Assembly (NCBI GenBank): GCA_965216845.1
Contig: OZ244200.1
Span: forward strand, 868,001-932,000
Source of the DNA: Panacagrimonas sp965216845
GTDB lineage: Bacteria; Pseudomonadota; Gammaproteobacteria; Nevskiales; Nevskiaceae
Length of the DNA stretch: 64,000 nucleotides
Direction: 5' to 3'
Numbering within the stretch: position 1 is the stretch's first letter; the number at the start of each line of letters is the position of its first letter. Below are positions 1 to 7,933 of this stretch, one piece after another. Position numbers and translations under genes: made by a program. The notes under the pieces were generated by a model that did no database searches, was not told where the DNA came from, and worked only from the letters and a program-made list of their open reading frames with translations.

Positions 1-101
1 TGGTGGATGCCCGCTCGTCACCTGTTCCATCCCCATCGTCCCCAGGAGGGTTTGCCCTCCAGGGGCGGGCGCCCTCCGATCTCATCCATTGGAGGTTCAC
101 C

Positions 102-596
102 ATGTCTCTCGTTATCGCCGACTCCCGCCCGGAGTCGCTCACCCTGATCGCCGCCCAGCACGAAGACTGGATCATCCGGCAGGCCATCACCCTGCTGGAG
201 AACCGCGTGTTCAAGGCCGGTCCGGCGCTGGGCAGTCCCGCCGCCGTGCGCGACTACCTGCGCCTGAAACTGGTCGCGGAGCCGAACGAAATCTTCGCGG
301 TCGTGTTTCTCGACAACCAGCACCAGGTGCTCGCCTACGAGCCGCTGTTCAAGGGCACGGTCGACCAGACTTCGGTGTATCCGAGGGTGGTGGTCCAGCG
401 TGCGCTGGCGCTCAACGCTTCGGCGCTGATCCTGGCGCATCAGCACCCCTCTGGGAACACCGAGCCCTCGGCCGCCGATCGTGCGATCACCGAGCGGCTG
501 AAGAGCGCCCTGGCCACCGTCGATGTCCGGGTGCTGGATCACTTCATCGTCGGCAAGGGCAGCCCGCACTCGTTCGCCGAAGCCGGCTTGTTGTAG
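102..596 (+). CDS. RadC-like JAB/MPN-domain protein of an ICE (short form)
   Basis: A 164-residue protein made almost entirely of the RadC/JAB (MPN+) domain. The metal-binding JAMM signature is visible as HQHPSGNTEPSAAD, followed by the conserved VLDHFIVG segment near the C-terminus. It lacks the N-terminal UPF0758 helix-hairpin-helix region present in the chromosomal RadC at 29725-30399. Short RadC copies are common passengers of ICEs and genomic islands; their biochemical role is not established. The reading frame is open upstream, but ATG 102 is preceded by GGAGG at 91-95 and gives the family's usual length. It is followed by a hairpin terminator at 627-650, so it is probably transcribed separately from the T4SS genes downstream. 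Confidence 0.85.
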   Translation: MSLVIADSRPESLTLIAAQHEDWIIRQAITLLENRVFKAGPALGSPAAVRDYLRLKLVAEPNEIFAVVFLDNQHQVLAYEPLFKGTVDQTSVYPRVVVQRALALNASALILAHQHPSGNTEPSAADRAITERLKSALATVDVRVLDHFIVGKGSPHSFAEAGLL

Positions 597-626
597 CAGA
601 ACCCCACGCACATTCATTTCATCACC

Positions 627-650
627 ACGGGAGCCCTCGGCTCCCGTTTC
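627..650 (+). terminator. Rho-independent terminator after the ICE RadC-like gene
   Basis: A perfect 9-bp stem (ACGGGAGCC / GGCTCCCGT) with a 3-nt loop is followed by TTTC, 31 bases after the stop codon. It separates the RadC-like gene from the conjugation genes that start at 761. Confidence 0.6.
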
Positions 651-760
651 CTTTCGCCGGTGCGCAGGAAATCGGGACTGACCGGTTTCGGTTTCTTTGT
701 CGTTCCCTGATCTGCGTTGCGCTCGACTACGAGTCTGCATCGACTCCGCGGAGGCGCGAC

Positions 761-1210
761 ATGCCGGCTCATTCCCTCAACCTTCCTGCCGCCTTGCGGC
801 GCCCCTTGGCCGCCAGGCTGGCCGCTGGACTGTGCGCCGCGCTGCTCGGTCCCATCGCGGCGGCCGCCGATGTGCTCGTCGTCACCGACAGCCGTCATCC
901 GGTGCAGGCTCCGGCCGGCGTGCGGATCATCGAGCTGGACCAGGCCGCGCGCATCGAGGTCGAACTCGCCGCGCACCTGCCGGCCGACCCACAACAGGCC
1001 GCGGCCTTGGTGCGGCAGCGGTTGCATGACGGCGGCGAGGCCCTTCAGCGCCGCATCGGCCACGCCTACCAAGGTGTCGCGGATGCCTGGGGGCTGGGCA
1101 TCGCCAAGATTCCCGCCGTGGTGGTCGATCGACGCTATGTGGTCTACGGCGAGCCCGACGTGCTCCGCGCCGTCGCGCGCATCAACGCCTACCGGAGCAC
1201 GCAGCCATGA
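761..1210 (+). CDS. ICE conjugation protein, TIGR03757 (PFL_4709/DUF1525) family
   Basis: A 149-residue exported protein. A signal peptide runs through about residue 33 (an Arg-rich start, then an Ala/Leu-rich stretch ending AAAAD). The mature part ends in a thioredoxin-like segment (GIAKIPAVVVDRRYVVYG) that resembles TrbC/TraF-type periplasmic T4SS factors. The family is defined by its position in ICEclc/PAGI-2-type elements, immediately before the TraU-like gene, and that order is seen here. ATG 761 was chosen because it begins the signal peptide; the frame is open further upstream. Its last 4 bases overlap the next gene (ATGA), indicating translational coupling. The exact molecular role in pilus or mating-pore assembly is unknown. 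Confidence 0.8.
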   Translation: MPAHSLNLPAALRRPLAARLAAGLCAALLGPIAAAADVLVVTDSRHPVQAPAGVRIIELDQAARIEVELAAHLPADPQQAAALVRQRLHDGGEALQRRIGHAYQGVADAWGLGIAKIPAVVVDRRYVVYGEPDVLRAVARINAYRSTQP

Positions 1211-2151
1211 GCCTCCTGCTGGCATCCCGGCGTCTGCGCGCCACCGTCGCCTCGCTGCTGCTGGGCACGGCCACGTCGACGTTCGCCCTGGACACCGCCA
1301 CCATCGTCTCGTCGGCGCTGTCCCCCGACTGCCTCGAATACCGCGTGGTCGGAATCTGCTACTGGCTGTACTGCACGCCCTTCGGCTGCTCGGTTCGCAC
1401 TTCCGTCAAGGTGCGCCACTACGTCCCCGATGCGGTGGTGTCGAGCTACTCGAACACCGGCGAAAACCCGTGGCTGGAAGTCAGGGCGATGAGCATGCCC
1501 AACCCGAGCGCCAAGGCTGGCGGTGACGGCACGACCAATCACGACAACGAGAACAACCTCGCCAAGTTCAAGAACGCCGATGTCATCGGCCATCCGGCCG
1601 GGATGGTGTTCAGCCAGTTCGCCAGCGCCTCCGGCTACACCTGCGAAGGCGCTGGCACGGCCTTCATGCCGTATCTGCTGAGCACGCTCGACACGATCGC
1701 CTGGCGCTACAACATCCCGGAAGCGTTCTACCCCGAAGCGCTCATCCCCGGCCGGCGCGAAATCGGTACGCGCACCGGCCTGAACCTCTGGGGCAACGTG
1801 TATCCCCGCGGTGGCTTCCTGCACCAGACCGACGATCACAAGAGCGGCGCCGTGGTCGCGCAGCGCGCGGGCGACATCGTGACGCGCCGCAACCAGATTC
1901 ACGTGTACCAGCCACTGCTGGCCAACGCCCGCGACGGGTACTGGCCGGCCGGCGCGTTGATGGAGACCGACGCCTCGACGGGCAAGTGGCAGGAGCTGAC
2001 GCCCACGCTCTCGAACAGTTGCGTGGTTTTCCCGCACAGCCGCACCCGCGTGCAGGCCCAGCAAGGCGACTACGCCTGGGCCCTGTGGCGGCCGTACTCC
2101 TGCTGCCGGCGCCGTGGCCAGGTCTTCCTCGGCAGCGTCGATTTCATGTGA
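1207..2151 (+). CDS. ICE conjugation protein, TIGR03756 (PFL_4710, TraU-like) family
   Basis: A 314-residue protein with an N-terminal signal peptide (residues 1 to about 28, ending STFALD). The mature region is cysteine-rich, with clustered Cys in CLEYRVVGICYWLYCTPFGC and a late CC pair, as in TraU-like periplasmic mating-pair proteins whose fold depends on disulphides. The start overlaps the preceding stop by 4 bases, and the next gene starts 10 bases after its stop, so these genes form one transcription unit. Family knowledge: it is part of the GI-type T4SS of ICEclc-like elements. Its role in mating-pore stabilisation is inferred from TraU. Confidence 0.8.
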   Translation: MSLLLASRRLRATVASLLLGTATSTFALDTATIVSSALSPDCLEYRVVGICYWLYCTPFGCSVRTSVKVRHYVPDAVVSSYSNTGENPWLEVRAMSMPNPSAKAGGDGTTNHDNENNLAKFKNADVIGHPAGMVFSQFASASGYTCEGAGTAFMPYLLSTLDTIAWRYNIPEAFYPEALIPGRREIGTRTGLNLWGNVYPRGGFLHQTDDHKSGAVVAQRAGDIVTRRNQIHVYQPLLANARDGYWPAGALMETDASTGKWQELTPTLSNSCVVFPHSRTRVQAQQGDYAWALWRPYSCCRRRGQVFLGSVDFM

Positions 2152-2161
2152 GGAACCCACG

Positions 2162-3568
2162 ATGAACGCCTCCCTCCCTGACTTCCTGCGCCGCGCGAAA
2201 TCGCCCCTGCGGGCCACGCTGCTCGTGGCGGCCATCACGCTGGCCGTCGGCGTCGCCTGGGCGCAGACCCGCATCGATCCCAATGGCGTGAACGTCAGCG
2301 GCAGCGTGATCGGCGACGACGTGCTCTACAGCATCGGCGGCGGCCGGGCCGTGTCGATGGGTGGTGCCGGCAACATGCAGAGCATCGGCGTCGGCGTCGG
2401 CTGGAACAGCAACCTGATCTGCGGCGACATGAGCATCACCACGACGCTGCAGAACCAGCTCAACGGCATCACCAACGGCTTCCAGACGATCATGAGCAAC
2501 GTGATCCAGAACGCCACCAGCGCCGTGGCCTCGCTGCCGGCGCTGATCATCCAGCGCGCCGACCCGGGCCTGTACAACCTGCTCACCAACGGCATCCTGC
2601 AGGCGCGCCTGGATTTCGACCGCTCGAAGATGACCTGCCGGGCCATCGCCAATCGCATGGCGGACATGGCCGGCGGCCAGGCCGGCTGGGACCAGCTCGC
2701 CGAAGGGATGGCGCTGCGGGATGCGGTCAGCAGCACCGATGCCGTCTCCGCCATCGAGCAGGCCGAGTCCAACAAAGGAAACAACGGCGTGCCATGGGTC
2801 GGCGGCGGCAACGCGGGCGGCTCCGGTCAGAGTTCGATCAAGGTGGTCGGCGACGTGACGCGCGCGGGCTACAACCTGCTCAACGGGCGCAGCGCCACCG
2901 ATACCTCGTCGATCGCGCGCAGCGCCTGCGGCAACCGCCTGACCTGCCAAACCTGGTCCTCGCCCCAGGCGGCCGCGGACTGGGCGACCCGCGTGTTGGG
3001 CGAACGCGAGCAGCGCACCTGCGAAAACTGCACGAAGACCCAGACCACGCCTGGCGTCGGGCTGACGCCTATGATCCAGGAAGAGTACGAGACCAAGCTG
3101 CAGGCGCTGCAGGAACTGGTGACGGGCGCCCGGCCGACGACGCCGGCCAATCTCGACGCAGCCGGCAGCAGCTCGCTGCCGATCACCCGCGGCGTGATCG
3201 AGGCCCTGCGTGACGAACCCGACCAGGACGTGCTGGGCCGGCGCCTCGCGTCCGAGGCTGCGCTGTCCAGCGTGCTGGAGAAGGCCCTGCTGCTGCAACG
3301 CACGTTGCTGACCGGCAAGAAGGAGCCGAACGTCGCTGCCAACGAGCTGGCCGTGCAGGCGGTCGACCAGGAGAACAGCGCGCTGGAGCAGGAGATCAAC
3401 AACCTCAAGACCGAACTGGAGCTGCGCCGCACGCTGGCCGGCAACTCGGCGATGGCGATCATCCAGCGCCACAGCACCCGCGCTGCCGGTTCGCGCGGCG
3501 TCTTCGAGGGCGACACCACACGCGACCGTCTGCGGGAAGTCCAGAAGCCGCGGAGCGGTACGCCATGA
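2162..3568 (+). CDS. ICE conjugation protein, TIGR03755 (PFL_4711) family
   Basis: A 468-residue exported protein with a signal peptide (residues 1 to about 35, ending GVAWAQ). The body is Ser/Gly/Asn-rich, and a CGNRLTCQTW / CENCTKTQ cysteine group lies near residues 255-300. A predicted coiled-coil stretch rich in Glu/Leu/Gln lies near residues 400-440. ATG 2162 was chosen over upstream in-frame codons because it starts the signal peptide and lies 10 bases after the TraU-like stop. The last 4 bases overlap the next gene (ATGA). The family is conserved at this position in ICEclc-type T4SS clusters; no enzymatic motif is visible. Confidence 0.8.
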   Translation: MNASLPDFLRRAKSPLRATLLVAAITLAVGVAWAQTRIDPNGVNVSGSVIGDDVLYSIGGGRAVSMGGAGNMQSIGVGVGWNSNLICGDMSITTTLQNQLNGITNGFQTIMSNVIQNATSAVASLPALIIQRADPGLYNLLTNGILQARLDFDRSKMTCRAIANRMADMAGGQAGWDQLAEGMALRDAVSSTDAVSAIEQAESNKGNNGVPWVGGGNAGGSGQSSIKVVGDVTRAGYNLLNGRSATDTSSIARSACGNRLTCQTWSSPQAAADWATRVLGEREQRTCENCTKTQTTPGVGLTPMIQEEYETKLQALQELVTGARPTTPANLDAAGSSSLPITRGVIEALRDEPDQDVLGRRLASEAALSSVLEKALLLQRTLLTGKKEPNVAANELAVQAVDQENSALEQEINNLKTELELRRTLAGNSAMAIIQRHSTRAAGSRGVFEGDTTRDRLREVQKPRSGTP

Positions 3569-3918
3569 GCCGGCTGGCCTGGCTGCGGCTGCCATGGCTG
3601 TTCAACCGCCGCGTCGGCGTGGCGCTGCTGTGGACCTTGCTGGTGGCCGCCGCCGCGGTGGCGGTGAACATCGCCGGCATCCACGTGGTCGGCGGCGTCG
3701 AAGGCTGGCAGCACTGGCTGCAGGCGCATGCCGGCCATTTCTTCGTGTGGCGGCTGTGCCTCTACGGAGCGACGGCCTACGGCTGGTGGTGGATGCGTCG
3801 GCGCCTGTTGCGGCGGGAGCCGTCACGCGAGACGCATCAGCGCCTGCTGCGCACGGAGACCGCGGCCGTGATCGCCGTGGTCGCGCTGGAAGCCAGCCAA
3901 CTGTTGCGGCACGGCTGA
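3565..3918 (+). CDS. Small three-helix inner-membrane protein of the ICE T4SS cluster
   Basis: A 117-residue protein with three hydrophobic segments: about residues 16-38 (VALLWTLLVAAAAVAVNIAG), 53-70 (FFVWRLCLYGATAYGWWWM) and 96-113 (AAVIAVVALEASQLL). A basic, Arg-rich loop lies between the second and third. The start overlaps the preceding stop (ATGA) and its stop lies 15 bases before the TraG-like gene, so it belongs to the same operon. Comparable small membrane proteins sit at this position in related ICEs, but no function is known. Confidence 0.7.
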   Translation: MSRLAWLRLPWLFNRRVGVALLWTLLVAAAAVAVNIAGIHVVGGVEGWQHWLQAHAGHFFVWRLCLYGATAYGWWWMRRRLLRREPSRETHQRLLRTETAAVIAVVALEASQLLRHG

Positions 3919-3933
3919 GACCGGGAGGCAGGC

Positions 3934-5457
3934 ATGACGCTCTACACCACGGACTACCTTGAGTATTACCTGACCCTGGTGGCTTGGGTGGTCAACAACG
4001 GCATCTGGAGCATCCTCGTGGCCAGCGGCGTATTCGCGCTGCCGTTCGTGGCCATCGTGATCCAGGAATGGCTCAAGGCCCGCAGCGAAGGTGCGGACGA
4101 GGGCAACAAGGGCGTGCTGTCGTCGATGCGCATCGAGAACCGGGTGTGGGTGGCGATCGTGGTCATCATGTTCGCCGGCATCCCGTTCATCCCGGTGGAT
4201 CTCGCCACGATCAGGTTCGACACCACGCGCTCCGCGCAATGCCAGGTCAACGTCCCGCTGCCCAACGACACGGGCTGGTCCAACGTCTACACGGCGCTCA
4301 ACGACCAGAGCGCGCTGGTGCCGGTGTGGTGGTTTTTCATGCACGCCATCTCAAAGGCGGTCACCGGCGCCGCGGTGGCGGCGATTCCCTGCGGCACGGA
4401 CCTGCGTCAGATTCGCATGGAAGTCGATGCCACGCGCATCGACGATCCGGTGCTGGCACAGGAGGTCGCCGACTTCACGCACGACTGCTACGGGCCGTCG
4501 CGCGCCAAGCTGTTCATGAACCGGCCGACGCTCTCCGACGAGCAGGTGAACGACGTGACTTGGATTGGGTCGAGCTACTTCCTCGACACGGCCGGCTTCT
4601 ACGACACCTACCACTCCCGCACGCCGCGCACGGCCTGGCCCTACGACGCGACCCGCGATGCGGGGCTGGCACAGGTGGACAGCGGCGGCGGCTATCCGTC
4701 CTGCCGACAGTGGTGGGCCGATGGCGGCCGGGGACTGCACAGCCGGCTGCTGGCACAGGTCGCCCCGGACCTGCTGACCCGCATCGGGCGCTGGGCGGGC
4801 TTCCTTTCGCAGAGCGAGGTCAATGACTCGGTGATCCGCGCCGTGGTCTCACCGCGACAGCAGAAGATGAACCAGGGCGCCGTCTACACCGACTACGGCG
4901 GCCAGATCGACAAGACGCTGCCGAACGTCGTCACGCGCGGCGCGGGCGACCTGGGACTGACCGTCGGCTCGCTGGCCTTCTTCCCCGCGATGGACGTGGT
5001 GCGCCAAGCGCTGCCGATGGTGCTGACGATGCTCAAGATGGCGCTCGTCATCTGCATCCCGTTGGTGCTGCTGATCGGCACCTACGACCTGAAGACGGTG
5101 ATGACGGTGAGCTGCGTCCAGTTCGCGCTGTTCTTCGTGGACTTCTGGTTCCAGCTCGCGCGCTGGATCGACAGTACGATCCTGGACGCGCTCTACGGCT
5201 GGGGGTTTGGCGCGGACAGGCCGCACACGAACTTCGATCCGTTGATCGGTTTGAACAACGCCTTTGGCGACATGCTCCTTAACTTCGTCATGGCGATGAT
5301 GTTCATCGTGCTGCCGACGTTTTGGGTCATGGCATTGGCTTGGGCAGGCGTTCGCACGGGAAATATCGTGCAGGGGTTGTCCACCGCCACCTCGGACGCC
5401 AAGGGCGCTGGGGGGCGTGGCGCTGGTATGGCAATGAGCGCCGTATCGAAGAAGTGA
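3934..5457 (+). CDS. traG: TraG-N domain mating-pair/pore protein of the ICE
   Basis: A 507-residue polytopic membrane protein matching the N-terminal domain of TraG (mating-pair stabilisation and entry exclusion in F-type systems). Hydrophobic helices lie near residues 10-45, 70-90 and 125-150, and in a C-terminal cluster (about 345-500, including MVLTMLKMALVICIPLVLLIG and FVMAMMFIVLPTFWVMALAW). A long hydrophilic, probably periplasmic, region lies between. Like other ICEclc-type copies it lacks the large periplasmic C-terminal half of F-factor TraG. It is the last gene of the rightward T4SS run; the facing DUF3742 gene ends 7 bases beyond it. The symbol is by family analogy only. Confidence 0.8.
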   Translation: MTLYTTDYLEYYLTLVAWVVNNGIWSILVASGVFALPFVAIVIQEWLKARSEGADEGNKGVLSSMRIENRVWVAIVVIMFAGIPFIPVDLATIRFDTTRSAQCQVNVPLPNDTGWSNVYTALNDQSALVPVWWFFMHAISKAVTGAAVAAIPCGTDLRQIRMEVDATRIDDPVLAQEVADFTHDCYGPSRAKLFMNRPTLSDEQVNDVTWIGSSYFLDTAGFYDTYHSRTPRTAWPYDATRDAGLAQVDSGGGYPSCRQWWADGGRGLHSRLLAQVAPDLLTRIGRWAGFLSQSEVNDSVIRAVVSPRQQKMNQGAVYTDYGGQIDKTLPNVVTRGAGDLGLTVGSLAFFPAMDVVRQALPMVLTMLKMALVICIPLVLLIGTYDLKTVMTVSCVQFALFFVDFWFQLARWIDSTILDALYGWGFGADRPHTNFDPLIGLNNAFGDMLLNFVMAMMFIVLPTFWVMALAWAGVRTGNIVQGLSTATSDAKGAGGRGAGMAMSAVSKK

Positions 5458-5464
5458 CCGCCGT

Positions 5465-5836
5465 TCAGTCGTCGTCGGTCACATGCGGGTCGATGCGCCA
5501 GTCGCTCTTGTCATAAAGCCCGAAGCCGTTGGGGCCTTCCCTCCACTCGGGTTGCGGTTCCTCTTGATCAGGGTCGTCGTGCTGCACGAGCCATGCAGCA
5601 GTCACCGCAAAGGCAAGCAGCAGGGCCAGCCAGAACGCGGAGTAGAGCAGCGCACCGAGCACGGCGAGCTTGACGATCCAGAGCACCGCCGTCGCCGCGC
5701 CCGCGGGCACCCCGCGCGTCACCAGCCAGCCGGCGACACGCTGCTCGCGGCGCAGGTATCCACGCCAGGCACGGCCAGCCCCCCGGCCCAGCCGGTGGCT
5801 CCAGCGCCCGTTGTGCGTGTTGGTGGTCATGCTCAT
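5465..5836 (-). CDS. DUF3742 family ICE membrane protein
   Basis: A 123-residue protein with a basic N-terminus (WSHRLGRGAGRAWRGYLRRE), one long hydrophobic stretch (about residues 46-82, probably two helices) and an acidic, Trp-containing C-terminal tail. DUF3742 proteins occur next to traG in ICEclc/PAGI-2-like elements, in the convergent arrangement seen here. The frame is open to 5899, but ATG 5836 begins a family-like MSMTTN N-terminus; ATG 5830 is a possible alternative. No function has been assigned to the family. Confidence 0.75.
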   Translation of the reverse strand: MSMTTNTHNGRWSHRLGRGAGRAWRGYLRREQRVAGWLVTRGVPAGAATAVLWIVKLAVLGALLYSAFWLALLLAFAVTAAWLVQHDDPDQEEPQPEWREGPNGFGLYDKSDWRIDPHVTDDD

Positions 5837-5957
5837 ATGCCTCGGCTTCAGTGGTGCCTCACCTCGCGGAGCGGCCGGTCGTGGCCTGCCCTCCAGCATA
5901 GACCGCGATCAGGAGGGCGGGTTGCGGCCGGCAGAGCCGGGTTGGCTCGGGTCGCAG

Positions 5958-6060
5958 GTCGATTAGATTCTGCACTATAAATAAAACCTTATGCTACTTT
6001 CCATGCACGTTCTTGCAATGGCTCTAGGAGTCGATTAGATTCTGTGTTATTTTTATAACA
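5958..6060 (+). promoter_or_regulatory. Probable abiE promoter/operator: 15-bp direct repeats plus start-site palindrome
   Basis: An AT-rich island in GC-rich surroundings. The 15-mer GTCGATTAGATTCTG occurs at 5958-5972 and again at 6030-6044. A perfect palindrome (TGTTAT-TTTT-ATAACA, 6045-6060) abuts the ATG of abiEi, and no Shine-Dalgarno sequence is visible. AbiEi antitoxins of characterised systems repress their own operon by binding upstream repeats, so these are the best operator candidates. The -10/-35 elements cannot be assigned with confidence. Confidence 0.5.
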
Positions 6061-6818
6061 TGGATGGAAATTCTCGGCACCAGGTAATCAAGCGACTCCA
6101 GGCGGGACTCCCCCGTGGGGCGCCGTTCGACCTTGCCACCCTGAGCCAGTTCGGGGTGTCGCCCCAGCTCGCCGCCCACTATGCCGACGGCGGGTGGCTC
6201 GTGCGCCTGGCCCATGGCGTCTATGCCTTCCCGAACGATGAGTTCGGGGTCTACGGTGCGCTGAAGTTCCTGCAACAGCGCGTGCCCGGCCTCCACGTCG
6301 GCGGCAAGAGCGCCCTGGCCCTGCAGGGGGTGCGGCACAACCTGGGCAGCCGGGAGGCGCTGGTGCTGTGGGGCGACGGTCGCTTCGCGTTGCCGGCCTG
6401 GTTCACTTCGCGCTTTCCGGCCCGCTACGTCCACGCCCGCCTGTTCGACTGGCCGGACACGGCGCTGGCCGGCAAGACCCTGACCACGCCGCCTGGCCTG
6501 CCCGAGGATCTGCGGGTGGCAGCCCCCGAGCGTGCCATGCTGGAGCTGCTGTACGAAGCCGGCGTCAAGCAGAGCCTCGAAGAGGCCCGCAACCTCTTCG
6601 ATGGACTGCGTTCCCCCCGCAAGGACTTGCTCGGGCAACTGCTGTCCTGCTGCGCCAGCGTGAAGGCCGTGCGCCTGTTCCTGACCTGGGCGCGCGAGAC
6701 CAGCCTCGTGGATGTCGATGCCCTGCTGGAGCAGTACCCGGTTCGCACCGGCAGCAACACGCGGTGGATGAGCCGGCTCGATGACGGCACCTTGCTGAGC
6801 CTGAGACCTCATGGATAA
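6060..6818 (+). CDS. abiEi: AbiEi family type IV antitoxin / autorepressor
   Basis: A 252-residue protein. An N-terminal winged-helix segment (residues 10-60; the conserved ending WLVRLAHGVYAFP is typical of AbiEi N-terminal domains) is followed by the AbiEi C-terminal antitoxin region (HVGGKSALALQGVRHNL onwards). In characterised AbiE systems AbiEi represses the operon and neutralises AbiEii without a stable toxin complex (type IV). It overlaps the toxin gene by 8 bases. The ATG is the first in frame and lies directly on a palindrome with no visible ribosome-binding site, so a leaderless transcript is possible. The pair sits as cargo between ICE core genes. Confidence 0.85.
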   Translation: MDGNSRHQVIKRLQAGLPRGAPFDLATLSQFGVSPQLAAHYADGGWLVRLAHGVYAFPNDEFGVYGALKFLQQRVPGLHVGGKSALALQGVRHNLGSREALVLWGDGRFALPAWFTSRFPARYVHARLFDWPDTALAGKTLTTPPGLPEDLRVAAPERAMLELLYEAGVKQSLEEARNLFDGLRSPRKDLLGQLLSCCASVKAVRLFLTWARETSLVDVDALLEQYPVRTGSNTRWMSRLDDGTLLSLRPHG

Positions 6819-7731
6819 GACCTACGCGGACACCGTTCGCCTGCTGCTGGCCGTCGCGCCCGACGTGTTCGCCAACGACATCTTCGCCATGAAGGGCGGC
6901 ACGGCCATCAACCTCTTCGTGCGGGACATGCCGCGCCTTTCGGTGGACATCGACGTGGTGTACCTCCCGTGGCAGACGCCGCGCGACGAAGCGCTGCAAG
7001 CCATCAACCAGGAGCTGGCCGCCATCGCCACGCGCGTTGCGCCACTGGGCGTGCAGACACGCCTGGTTCGCGCCAAGGACCTGGGAGACACCAAGCTGAT
7101 CGTCGAGAACGACGCCAGCCAGGTGAAGATCGAGGTCAATGTCGTGTTCCGCGGCAGCGTGCTGCCCGTCGAGCGGCGGCCGCTGAGCGCCAAGACCAGC
7201 GATCTGTTCGGCGTCGAGTTCGAGCTGCCGGTTCTGGCACCGGACGAGCTGTACGCCAGCAAGCTGGTGGCCGCGCTGGATCGACAGCACCCCCGCGACC
7301 TGTTCGACGTGTGGCAGCTCTACGAATCGGGCGACATCAGCGACGGCATGGTCGAGTGCTTCGTGATCTATTTGGCGGGCCACAACCGGCCGCCTCACGA
7401 AGTGCTGTTCGGCAACGACAAGGACATCGCCGGCGAGTACGAGCGGGCCTTTGTCGGCATGACCGAAGTGGACTGCTCCCTGGAGACACTGCTCGACGCT
7501 CGCGGCAGGCTGCGGCGCGAGCTGCCACAGCGACTGAGCACCGCGCACAGGCGGTTTCTGAGCGGGCTGGCGCGCGCAGAACCGGACTGGTCGCTGGTGC
7601 AGTGCCAGCACGCCGCGCAACTGCCGGCACTGCGCTGGAAGCTTGCCAATCTCGAAACCTTCCGCAAGCGCCGTCCCGACGACTTCGCAGCGCAATCCGC
7701 CGCCCTCGACACCGGCTTGGGCCAGAGCTGA
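6811..7731 (+). CDS. abiEii: AbiEii/AbiGii nucleotidyltransferase toxin
   Basis: A 306-residue DNA polymerase beta-like nucleotidyltransferase. Family motifs are clear: KGGTAINLF (residues 28-36), the metal-binding DID pair (Asp46 and Asp48 in RLSVDIDVVYLP), and the later DELYASKLVAALDRQHPRDLFD motif that supplies the conserved Lys and Asp. AbiEii-type toxins transfer nucleotides to cellular RNA; tRNA is the target of well-studied homologues such as MenT. All catalytic motifs look intact. It is coupled to abiEi by an 8-base overlap and followed by a 202-base gap before the relaxase. Expected role: phage defence by abortive infection and/or stabilisation of the ICE. Confidence 0.85.
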   Translation: MDKTYADTVRLLLAVAPDVFANDIFAMKGGTAINLFVRDMPRLSVDIDVVYLPWQTPRDEALQAINQELAAIATRVAPLGVQTRLVRAKDLGDTKLIVENDASQVKIEVNVVFRGSVLPVERRPLSAKTSDLFGVEFELPVLAPDELYASKLVAALDRQHPRDLFDVWQLYESGDISDGMVECFVIYLAGHNRPPHEVLFGNDKDIAGEYERAFVGMTEVDCSLETLLDARGRLRRELPQRLSTAHRRFLSGLARAEPDWSLVQCQHAAQLPALRWKLANLETFRKRRPDDFAAQSAALDTGLGQS

Positions 7732-7933
7732 CGAACATCCCGCAGCGCCCCACTTGCCGGGATTGCCCCATGCCGCATTCATCGTGGCACCCGCGAAGCA
7801 GCGGCCCTATACCCAAAGGCTTCCGACAAAGGCCAAAGGGCTGGGAAGGGGCAAAGGAAGGGCGCCAAGGGGAAAGGCCCTATCCTGAAAAGGCCAAAAG
7901 GCGCCCCGAGCAGCCCGTCATCCGGGGTTCGCC
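7732..7933. other. Gap with purine-rich AAAGG repeats upstream of the relaxase (candidate oriT)
   Basis: No gene is visible. The strand is strikingly A/G-rich from about 7803 to 7905, with repeated AAAGG/AAAGGC units. GGCCCTAT occurs at 7803-7810 and 7876-7883, and GGCGCC at 7861-7866 and 7900-7905. Origins of transfer often lie beside relaxase genes and contain repeats, so this is the best oriT candidate in the window. The region also has to hold the relaxase promoter. No nic site can be recognised by eye. Confidence 0.3.

Noticed and set aside
2144..3595. Long minus-strand open frame (483 codons) opposite the TIGR03755 gene
   Set aside because: Composition is His/Gln/Ala/Arg-rich with no recognisable domain; it is the complement of a well-supported family member in GC-rich DNA.
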